DNA of 64,000 nucleotides from Pomphorhynchus laevis. Its lineage: Eukaryota; Acanthocephala; Palaeacanthocephala; Echinorhynchida; Pomphorhynchidae. Both the position numbers and the translations under genes were made by a program. Position 1 is the first letter of the stretch, and each line of letters starts with the position of its first letter. The DNA lies in contig WNNJ02000583.1 in the NCBI GenBank assembly GCA_012934845.2, positions 1 to 64,000 of the forward strand, in the 5' to 3' direction. The notes under the pieces were generated by a model. That model was given only the letters and a program-made list of their open reading frames with translations. It had not been told where the DNA came from and did not search any database. This document shows positions 54,996 to 64,000 of the stretch, one piece after another.

Positions 54996-55865
54996 ACCGC
55001 AAAAATTTCCGATAAAAAATATTTTACTCCTAAATTGCAAATTCCTAAGTTGCAATAAGTTATAACAAAAAACGTCCATTCAGTTAATATAACTAAACTT
55101 TACCGGCAACTAAATTTAATATTTAAAATCTTTTAAATATTTTGAAGGAAAACAATTAAAAACAGTAAAATATGAAACGATACAATTACCATTTTTTCAA
55201 TCAATGAGATTATAGCGTCAAAAGTACGAATTGATATTCTAGATGTGAAATGTTTTAGTGTGCTGCACAACACGAATGCTTATGTCAAGCGAGAAACGAC
55301 AAGACACGTAATGATTTTACACGCTTTTAAAATTATCTATTATGATGTGTAAAGTGCAATGATGTGAATACATAAAAAAGCTTTGAATAACAAAAGGGCG
55401 CCGACTATTTCATAACACGGAATTTAATCGCACTTTAGACTATAGTTCATACACAATGTACACATCCTTTGCATAATTTGCAGTGTTTGCAATTGATGCA
55501 CCAAATTGCTCTTTGCATTGATTACACCGAATATTATTACACCGCCTATAGTCAAAAGGCAGTAATGGCGATAATGAACAAATTTGACGTCTGAGATAAT
55601 AGTGTCTGCTAGCATGTAACATAAAATTAAGAACAACCTAGTCGAACAGAAAAACGAATATTTAGCATTAGTTTTGATTTATAAATAATATTTAGACCTA
55701 GCTGATCTTGTAAATCAAATTAAAATAAAAAAATTTAAAACAAAACTAATAAATAAATAAATAAAGATTTTCTTAAATACAAAAATCGAGGAGAAACATG
55801 CAAAACAGAAAAACAGTCACTAAAAAATCATAGTTAGTCAGTTCAATCGGTCATTTTTTTCCGTC
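54996..55865. other. Spacer, nothing recognised
   Basis: AT-rich sequence with one cysteine-rich chance frame (55,622-55,424, minus). No family recognised. Confidence 0.5.
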
Positions 55866-55869
55866 TTCA

Positions 55870-57070
55870 ACTTCCGAACTACGGCCACAGATCCAGGGGG
55901 ATATAAGCACACCAACCGATCCAACACACCGCTTTCCGACTGAACCACCCGGGGACTCTCACCCTCGAAGAATCCAGTCGGTGCGGACTATGCTGGGTAA
56001 ACGAGATACGATGAGCTTAAGAAACCTTAGCCTTTGCTCTGGGGGACGTTCTTTTGAGAAGAAGACTAATTACGAGATAGCCCAAGTGCCCCAAAGGCGC
56101 ACCTGGGTTTTCCCTTTCAATGACAAATGCTGATCTCGTTTCAGGGCCCACCTAGCTTTCTTGAGGATACGTTTGAGTCTATCCAGGTCAGCTTTCGCCG
56201 ACCAGTTCACCGTAACGGTGAACCCGAGGTATTTTACTCTACTTGTGAAGGTGGGAAGTGGTTTAGAGGCAAATATGGAGGATAGCGCAGATAGTGCTAA
56301 TCTCTGAAATTTCTGCTTTGTTGCAGGGGTGCCATGAAAGACAACCGCCTGTGATTTGGCGGAGTTTAAAGTAAGGTTAGATATGGGAAACTGATCTTTT
56401 AATCTAAAAAGGAAACAGCTGATGTCAGAGACTACGTCTTTACACCTGCGTCCAGTGAACAGGGCTGTGGTTTCATCAGCGTTCACCACAAGACGTTGTT
56501 CGTATTAAAATATTTTGAATAGAATAATAGAGGCAGCAAGATATAAGATAGGAGAAATTGGGGATCCTTGAGGTACACCCGTAATAGGTAGAACTAACGC
56601 GCATCAGGGTCGTCCTCATAGTAAAATCGCTTGGTGTACAGCCGGATCTCCACCCTGTTAAATCAAGGAAAACAGCCACAACTAGACGATGGCTATTATC
56701 CCGACAAAACTGATCCACCTCACCAACTGCTGAATGGACCGAGCGACCTTTGACGAACCGATGAAAACCTGAAGGGATCAAATTACGCCTACTTAAATGG
56801 TCGCCAATTTTACGCGCTAGCGCTTTTTCGTAAATCGACACGAGGGCATTTTGAATCGAAATGGGTCGCAGATCTTTAGGGCATGAGCAGGATTTTTTCT
56901 TAGGAATAAAAATACGCTTACTAATATTGATGCCTGCTACATCGGATGGGGAGGCTAAAAGCATTGTGACAGCCACCTCTCTTCTCTGATCAGCTGTCAA
57001 AAGCTGACAGACCCGAGAAGAAAGTGGAGCGACAAATTTGGAGGGGCCCAGGAGTAGACCCCAGGAGTTA
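55870..57070 (-). pseudogene. LINE reverse transcriptase fragment, clade uncertain
   Basis: The minus strand reads KRIFIPKKKSCSCPKDLRPI, IYEKALARKIGDHLSRRNLI, SGFHRFVKGRSVHSA and FLDLTG (motif A region) between 57,000 and 56,640. After a broken stretch, VNADETTALFTGRR and VKYLGFTVTVNWSAK lie at 56,489-56,070. The YADD region is degraded (NADE). Both ends are missing. Confidence 0.65.
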
Positions 57071-57167
57071 AGGATATCCGTAACAGATAGATCCCTACAT
57101 TTGAAGCTACACTAAGGCGGGATTGGTTGAGGTGATTGAGTGGCTCCATAGTTGTATAGGGCTAGTG

Positions 57168-60058
57168 ACTTCTCCAAAACTTTATTAAGGCCTACATTCT
57201 GCATTACCGAATCCTGGCATTGTGACTCCGACGATCTTGCTATTCGTCGTCTATGTCGCTCTGGTTGTTCTTTAGTTGAATCAGCTCGTCCAATTGCCTC
57301 TCATACATCTACTGCTTTTAACCATGGCGGTATAGTTGTCATTGCTCGTCACCCAATGTCTTTACGTAAAATTAACGTTAACATCCGTTACACCTCGTTC
57401 GAATTACTCACATGCAGATTATCAACTCCTTTCCCTCTGGAACTTGTGATTGTATACCGTCCAGGTTCAGTTGCCCCCTCACGTATCTTCTTTAACGACC
57501 TTGCAGATCTTATGTCTCACTGTTCCTTTTCTTATACTCCTTCTTTTGTTCTCGGTGACTTTAACATTCGTCTTGATCGCCTTTCTGACTCTGACTCTAT
57601 CACTTTAACTAATCTTTTTTCTGATTTTAACTATAAATTACTTTCAACAAGCCCAACTCATATTCTCGGCGGTGCTCTCGACATCATTGCTATCCCTATC
57701 TGCTTTAATGACTATACTTCCTTGTCAATTACTGATCCCGGTTTGTCCGATCATTTCCTTGTCACTCTTACTCTTACTCGTCCCCATCCTCCGTCTCCGC
57801 CTCCACCAATACCCACACCAAGTCGACCCTGGAAACTTCTCGATATCCCTATTCTCTGCACATGCCTTACTCAATTCTTCACTCCTTTCACTTCCTCTTA
57901 ACTATCTCTCTTCCGATGATCTCTGCATTCTGTTTGATTCTGAACTTATGTCTATCATCAATAAACTTCTGCCTAGTCGACTCCGACTCTCTCAGCGCTT
58001 GCGCCATGCTCCCTGGTTCGATTCTGACTGTAGTCTTTCTAAGCGTCAACTCCGTCACTCTTTTCGTGTGTATAATCGCTTTCTTAAACGTTCTCCCAAC
58101 TCACTCCCTCCAAATCTCCGTGATTCCTACTTTTCTCTACACCGTCCACATCTTATTCTTATACGTACTAAACGTACTATCTTTTGGCGAAATCAACTCG
58201 AGTCATCTTCCAACTCTAAATCTCATTGGAAAATCTTAAACTCAATTTTTTCACGATCATCTACTTCTTGTAATATAAATCATGATGAATTTTCTTCTTA
58301 TCTACAAACTAAGCTATCTAATTTACTTCCCCTACTACCCGTAGCCCCCTTGTACCCACACTTCTCTTTAAATACTTCCCTCCCAGAACTATTCCACCTT
58401 CTTCCCATTTCATCTGATGAAGTTTCTTCGGTTCTGCTGTCATTACCTAATAAAACCTCTCCTTCTGACCCAATTTTCACTCACTTACTTAAAAATATCT
58501 GCTCCTCTATCTCACCCTTCCTAACCACATTGTTAAACTCGTCTATCCGTAGCCGTACATTTCCTTCCATCTGGAAATTCACCACTGTTCGTCTTTTTAT
58601 CAAAAAGCAATCTCTCGACTCCTCACTACCATCTTCGTACCGTCCAATCTCACTTCTCCCAACCCTCTCTAAACTCCTTAAGCGTCTCGTTCTCAAGCAA
58701 GTTAATACATATCTCTTTTCCTCTAACGTGTTTCCTCCTTTCCAAGCCGCTTTTCGCTCTAATCACTCTACTGAAATTGCATGTCTTAAAGTTTATAATG
58801 ACTTACTCATCTCGCGCGATCATAAATTATGTAGTGTCATAGTTTCTCTTGATTTATCGTCTGCTTTTGACATCGTCAATCACTCGATTCTTCTACATCG
58901 CCTTCGTCATGATTATGGCTTCTCTTTACCCACTGTATCATGGTTTTCTTCATATCTATCAAACCGTACATTTCGCGTCTATTCTAACTCTTCTCTCTCC
59001 CATCCTTCATCCATCCCGACCGGTGTTCCACAAGGCTCCGTATTAGGCCCTATGCTTTTATCTCTTCTTCTCAGTGACTTGTCTTCGATTTCTCATACAT
59101 CTTACTTCCATGTTATGCAATATGCTGATGACATTCTCATCTATGCTCATGCACCTGTTTATCGTATTCACGATCTTAGTGTTTCCGCTTCGGACTGTCT
59201 TGTCTCAATTTCCAATTATCTTTCTTCCCTTCGCCTTTCTCTGAATCCTGATAAATCCAAAATTATGTGGATCCTACCTCGACGCCTCGGCTTCGAATAT
59301 CCTTCCGTATCATTAAATTCTACAATTCTTCCAATCGTTGATAATCTCGTTTTCCTAGGCTTCCATTTCGACAACCGACTTTCACTTAAACCTTTCGTTA
59401 GAGATAAAGTACGCTCATCTACCTTGATACTCCGCAACCTCCGTCAAGTTCGTAGATTGATCGATTTCCCTTCTTGTATGACTCTCATATCTTCTCTTAT
59501 TTTCTCAAGACTTGACTACTGTCTTAGTCTATTTTCCAACTCACCTAAATCCACTCTTCTTCCTTTACAACGCATCATCAACGCTGCCGTCCGAGTTCTC
59601 CTCCGTCTTCGTCGTTTTGATCATACATCCCACTATCTTGTTTCTCTTGATTGGCCTACCATTTATTGTCGTGTTCAAATTCGTCTTCTTATCATTGCTT
59701 TTCGCCTTATAACTTATCATACCCCTTCATTTCTCAACCTTCCTTTTCTCGACAATTCTCGTACTGTGTATTGTGCTCTGGGTTCCCGTAATTCCCTTCT
59801 TTTACATGTCCCAATATACTCTACCTCTTTTGGCTTCCGCTCCTTCGTTGTGGCTGCTCCTCTCTTGTGGAATCAACTGCCTATTCATATCCGCCAATCA
59901 ACATCTATGCCGTACTTCAAACGCCAAATCCAATTATTTTTCAACAATTAACTAATAACCTGTGATCTTTGATGTTCTTTTTTTGTTTGTTAGTGGTCAT
60001 GTAAGCGTGCATTTTGCACGCATTTGCCACGTTAAATAAATTATTGTATTATTATTAT
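57168..60058 (+). mobile_element. CR1/L2-like LINE, 5' truncated, with intact 3' end
   Basis: Starts inside the endonuclease and ends with a short 3' UTR holding the hairpin GCGTGCATTTTGCACGC, then ATTTGCCACGTTAAATAAAT and an ATT repeat tail (to 60,058). That terminal sequence recurs at 13.2, 15.76 and 61.05 kb. Confidence 0.87.
57170..59951 (+). pseudogene. CR1/L2-like ORF2: AP endonuclease and reverse transcriptase (one frameshift)
   Basis: Endonuclease from about 57,195 (FCITESWHCDSDDLAIRRL, LVIVYRPGSVA, FVLGDFNIRL, DPGLSDHFLV) in one frame to about 57,880. The remainder is in another frame to 59,951, so a single indel near 57,870-57,900 separates them. RT has SSYRPISLLPTLSKLLKR, SLDLSSAFDIVNHSILL (motif A), GVPQGSVLGPML (motif B) and MQYADDILIYAH (motif C, near 59,120). 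The C-terminal end WNQLPIHIRQSTSMPYFKRQ is complete. Apart from the missing 5' end and the frameshift it is well kept, so a fairly recent insertion. Confidence 0.9.
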
Positions 60059-60900
60059 TCTACCGCTGGTTTCAGCATAGCTAGCAGGACTTTTAACTGT
60101 ACGTGAAGGACAGAATTTGAGACAAAAGGCCTTAAATGCCTCACATCTCCTGGACCAGGAGGGATGTGGAGCAGAGCAGTTAACACATCGCGTGGTGGAT
60201 GAACATTGCCCCCTCCCGATGTCGATACATTCTTTAGAGGAACGGTAGCCACATATCTTCTCAGACTTACACATTGAGACCCAGTGCCCCCATCCATGAC
60301 AAAGATTGCAGTAAAGGAAGGTCATGTCATCATTTTCAAGAATTATGAACTTTAAATTAAAACCCAGAAACGGGTTGCAGGAAGTTTTGGTTAACGTCTC
60401 GGCAATGTCGGCGGGAGCCGAGACAATACCTATTGGAATAGGTAGTTCATTATTTCCTTTAATGGGGCGAAAATTAGAGACTTTAAAAAGTACTTGAAGG
60501 TCATCAATGTCTTTTTGCTCCATGTGAGGAGGAAGATTTAAAATAAGGCTACCAAACTTCGAAAGATTGTTATTAAAATTTTTTTTATAGGCATTAGCCA
60601 AATTAGAGGTGGTAAAGGAAATTTTAACATCGGTCTCGTAGTACCTTACCGTGTTAAATAATATTCTATTTTTATACTGTTCTGCGAAGCTTCGCAGGAA
60701 AATGTTGTACAAATTGTTTTCCAACAGGCTCGGCCAATTTAATAATTATTAGATTTCTAAGCTTGTGTATGGGGGGAAGAACCCCATTACCCTCGTGATC
60801 ATGAGACAACAAATCTCTTACCTTGGGTGTTGTTACAGTCAAAATTCCATTGGAAATACCTGGATTCTGTTCCGTATTTGCTTGAATTTAAAATTTGTTT
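60059..60900 (-). pseudogene. LINE ORF1 with gag-like zinc knuckles
   Basis: The minus-strand frame from 60,724 encodes an N-terminal domain (DVKISFTTSNLANAYKKNF, DDLQVLFKVSNFRPI), then three Cys/His knuckles (CNLCHGWGHWVSMC, QCSSTTRCVNCSAPHPSW) and a short tail. Upstream to about 60,900, another frame (GILTVTTPKVRDLLSHD, KLRNLIIIKLAEPVG) gives the earlier part, so at least one frameshift. Knuckle spacing fits Jockey/I-type LINE ORF1; it may belong to the family at 43.5-46.3 kb. It directly abuts the ATT tail at 60,058. Confidence 0.65.
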
Positions 60901-61029
60901 GAAACACCGATACTCACTTTTTCGCAAAACAAAACTAAAGTCATTATTATCACTACTTGGCGTGATGGAGACTGTGAATTAGGGTACACCAGAGACAGCT
61001 CTCTTTCGGATAACCAGATGCGTTAAACA

Positions 61030-61740
61030 AATTTTAAAAAATTACGTGGCAAACGCGCGCCGGCAAGCATATGACCACAAAAAAAGAATAACAATCTAAA
61101 TAATGTGTCGAAAAGGTGGGTACAGAGGCTGTATATTTGAATGTGATAAGAAGTAAGACAGTAAACTCTTTAACCGATATTGGATTCACTTTTCAAATAG
61201 TCCATTGTAGTTAGTGTATGTTATTTATTTTAAGTACTTAACAATCAAGACAATTTAGTAAATAATAATTTTTTTTTAATTTTTTTTAATACAATATATT
61301 ATTAATTACAACATATGGTTCCCTCAAATGGGCCAATATACATTTAACATTGTTATGTATTATTATTTATTCTAAAACATTAGAATCATCCATCCGTTCG
61401 GATCCACGACTATATGGGTGACCCCTAGTCGACCGGCACCCTCTGATTGCATGTGAGGCAGCACGACACAGCAGCAAACTTATGGACCTTCTGAATAATA
61501 ATAATTCAATAAATAATAATTTAGACATTTTTTTTATTTTTTTATAAAAAAATATTATAGACATAATAATTAAATAATCTTAATAATAATTCAATAATTA
61601 AATAATCTTAATAATAATTCAATAATTAAATAATCTTAATAATAATTCAAGACAATTTATTTTATTTCATTATATAATATTATTATCTAACACTTGAGGG
61701 GTTCCCACAAATGGGCCCATGATTATATTAAAGTTATTTC
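61030..61740 (-). other. LINE 3'-end debris and AT-rich tandem tails
   Basis: Minus-strand GCGTTTGCCACGTAATTTTT near 61,040-61,060 is a CR1/L2-like terminus. GGTTCCCTCAAATGGGCCAA at 61,317-61,338 and GGGGTTCCCACAAATGGGCC at 61,699-61,720 are RLE LINE 3' elements. Between them lie repeats of AATAATTCAATAATTAAATA. No gene. Confidence 0.6.
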
Positions 61741-63480
61741 AATTGTCATCGCCGTCACCAGTCCACTCGAGTGTCTCCACTTGGTGAACGACTTCCTTTT
61801 GACGTAGTTGTGCTTGACCGCGAGCTAGTTGATACTGGTCCACGTACTCGTTGGTATTTTCGGTTCGATGGTATATTGACAGTGGTTCGCGAATTGGTCG
61901 TCGTAGACACATCGATGCAGTTTTTGCTACAGCTATCGACAACTTTGCTCTAAGCAGATTTATACACGTGGCATATTCTGTATTAAATTTTGATGCCCTC
62001 TTTCTCGCGATTAATTGTATAATTTTGTTAGCATCTGGCCCGATGCCTCCGCTGGATGTCATCACAAATGGATATAAACATCCTCTTTCAATTCTTGACA
62101 CTCGCTCTTCGTACTTTGCTCGTTTCCTGGATTGATGATATTCAAATCCCGCAGCCGGAACGGAAACGTATGACGGGGCAAGGCAGTTATAGACGCATAC
62201 ATTCAAGAAGGATCATTCCACGTTTCCATATTCCAAGCTACTATATGCAATATATAATCTTGCATATGATGCACGAGTTGTTGTAGAATGCTCAAACTGA
62301 ACCGCGTTTCCAACAATTTGCGATTTAGGTTCCACTGTGACATGATAACACACCTCCTTGATGGAATTAGCAAGTATATCTCGGACAATATTGTGTCGAG
62401 TGATTGGAACACCACCTGTTTGGCAGGATAATGCGTGTATTGTCGTGAAAGCTTCTCCGCAACAACAGCTGTCAATTGTCGCATCGAACTCAAAACCATA
62501 CCTTGCCACAAATGCATCCCTGAAAGCTTGATTACTCATTCTGTAATCTCGTTTTTCGAAATAACGATTTGATAACCTTGATGAAGCTCCATTATTTGAA
62601 GCACATCCGAGGATGCATTTCCAGTTTGTACTAGCTTGTGAGATTATTTGCTGCTTCCTAGTAAGGTGATAATTCTCGAGCATTGACTTGAGCTCCAATT
62701 TCAACTCTGCTTCCCTCGACGATAAATTTGTTCCTTCAGTATCACTCATAAATGGGCCACATATTTCCAAGGAGGATCGATATGCCACATAAGCCATATC
62801 GTTTGGATCCGAAATGCCAATACCCCCGTGTCTGAACGGTAGTGAACATACGTCAGACAACTCTTCTGGCTAATGATTTACGCCAAATATTTTCGGTATC
62901 AGACGTTTGAATATAGACTCTTTCAGCACTATAAATGTTCCGGTTTTAATAGCTGTAGTCCTGGATAGGTGTGACCATCGAAACTGCAGTCTCTGTGATA
63001 AACAAGCATACGCAATTTGAGCATCGATTGACGCAATTTCAGAAAGTTTATCAATATCTCCAATCCAAGTATTTATTTTCTCGGTTATCTTTTTCTTTAC
63101 AAAATCTGATTGACCAATGAAGGATCCCAGTAACTCTGACCCTTCAGCATTGACTTGAACCTGTGTTCCATTGAAGGATCTTGCAGCCGCATCTAGCAGT
63201 TCCGGATGTACAAGGAGTTTATACTTGCCTGGATTTACTATGTAACCGTACTTGGGTCCAACTTCTACCAACACAGACCACAGTTCCAAAATTCCGTCTA
63301 GTCTTCCTATGCAAGTGGCATCATCCGCATACCAACGGTGTAGGACGTTAGGTACATGACTCCTCAGTTGTCTTATCAATGGGAGTGTGGCTGCTCCGAA
63401 TGCGGCCATGGCTAAGGGATCGCCCTGAGTAAATCCCTCTTTTGACAGAATGGTGTCGTCCCGTTCAAGACAATTATAAT
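61739..63480 (-). pseudogene. RLE-type LINE, 5' truncated (RT palm to C-terminus)
   Basis: On the minus strand from 63,480: EGFTQGDPLAMAAFG (motif B), HRWYADDATCIGR (motif C), the thumb to LIPKIFGVNH. Then from 62,860 come FRHGGIGISDPND, MSNQAFRDAFVARYG, the zinc motif CCCGEAFTTIHALSC with GVPITRHN, and the nuclease region (SYARLYIA). From 62,206 comes the C-terminus (YHQSRKRAKYEERVSRIE, MTSSGGIGP). Frame breaks lie near 62,870 and 62,210. It is the same family as 47.2-50.7 kb. Confidence 0.85.
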
Positions 63481-63620
63481 AATTCAAGACAATTCAATAA
63501 ATAATAATTTATATTAATAATAAATTAATTATCAAATTTTATAAGTAAAAAATTATTATTTCAATAAATTTACATTTATTAAATGTAAATTTATTATTAT
63601 TATTATTATTATGTAGACAA
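63481..63620. repeat. AT-rich low complexity with ATT repeats
   Basis: AATTTATATTAATAATAAAT-type sequence and a TTATTATTATTATTATTATG run, the tail of the LINE that continues to the right. Confidence 0.8.
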
Positions 63621-63698
63621 CGTTACGAGCATAGCTCACAGTTGCTGACAAATCGATAGTCAAAATAAAAGAAAAAGAGAAAATCAAAAACAAATCAG

Positions 63699-64000
63699 TT
63701 AACAATTTAAAATAATCTGTCGTTTAAAGAGCTCACGAGTTCCCGCATTTACAATATCATCGCTTAAACGATTCCATGAATTTATTATTCGTTGTCCAAA
63801 TTGAATCGTCCTAGAATGTACTATTCGTTGGCGACTAAGATAAAACGAGTGACCTCGCAAAGCTCGAGTTGATCGAATGTTGAAGAGCCCACGCAACACA
63901 TGGTGTTCATTGTGAAATACCTCCCATACAAGACACAGATCCCGCGAGTCACGAATATCACATAATGACTGCATATTTAAAGACCGAAGACGGTCCTCGT
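63699..64000 (-). pseudogene. C-terminus of another CR1/L2-like LINE, cut by the window edge
   Basis: The minus strand encodes RALRGHSFYLSRQRIVHSRT and IINSWNRLSDDIVNAGT to FKRQIILNC, the standard CR1/L2 ORF2 C-terminal pattern, with an ATT-type tail just beyond. The upstream part lies outside the window, so completeness is unknown. Confidence 0.7.

Noticed and set aside
1-64000. LTR retrotransposons, Polintons, DNA transposons with terminal inverted repeats, CRISPR arrays, rRNA or tRNA clusters
   Set aside because: I found no long terminal repeats, integrase, transposase or spacer-repeat structure; the inverted ends at 40.9-42.8 kb are Naiad ends.

Overview
This is an AT-rich, repeat-dominated window of animal (invertebrate metazoan) nuclear DNA. 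The only recognisable host gene is a spliced ribonucleotide reductase small-subunit gene (RRM2) on the minus strand. Its coding exons lie between 38,552 and 26,106, and its two big introns are filled with transposon remains. Typical GT-AG introns, the animal-type R2 protein, and the mix of Naiad-type Penelope-like elements (PLEs), RTE, CR1/L2-like and restriction-like-endonuclease (RLE) LINEs point to an invertebrate. The phylum cannot be fixed from the sequence.

Layout. 1-1.42 kb: a 393-bp tandem repeat between TA microsatellites. 1.42-3.26 kb: a canonical PLE with a C-terminal GIY-YIG domain (minus). 3.26-12.33 kb: a minus-strand Naiad PLE split by a PLE-plus-371-bp-satellite block (4.1-8.1 kb) and by an RTE LINE (8.4-11.5 kb). 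12.3-17.3 kb: Naiad ends and two decayed RLE LINEs. 17.33-20.71 kb: an RLE LINE whose reading frame runs on into a complete ubiquitin-specific protease (USP/C19) domain and a lysine-rich tail. 21.1-21.8 kb: two SINE-like repeats. 22.4-25.6 kb: a GC-richer stretch I cannot identify. 26.1-38.6 kb: RRM2 with TE-filled introns, including a near-complete Naiad at 27.55-30.38 kb. 39.5-42.8 kb: tandem and inverted Naiad pieces. 43-46.3 kb: an AP-endonuclease LINE. 46.3-51.3 kb: a plus-strand Naiad split by a nearly intact RLE LINE. 51.3-54.7 kb and 57.2-60.06 kb: two CR1/L2-like LINEs in opposite orientations. 55.9-57.1, 60.06-60.9, 61.2-63.5 and 63.7-64.0 kb: further LINE fragments.

How the pieces relate. 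Naiad copies are the landing platform: RTE, RLE and USP-bearing LINEs sit inside Naiad bodies with short target duplications. All transposons look broken, though the 47.2-50.7 kb RLE LINE is one base from an open frame.

Two observations stand out. First, a LINE carries a USP-type deubiquitinase in frame with its endonuclease. Second, the 393-bp repeat and the 371-bp satellite each contain all three conserved strands of a hammerhead ribozyme, with all three helices able to pair, but in a strand order (GAAA strand, CUGANGA strand, cleavage strand) that is not a circular permutation of the known hammerhead. The Naiad 3' end shows a weaker version. The canonical order appears only between neighbouring tandem copies. 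Everything was read by eye; no alignment, folding or database search was run.
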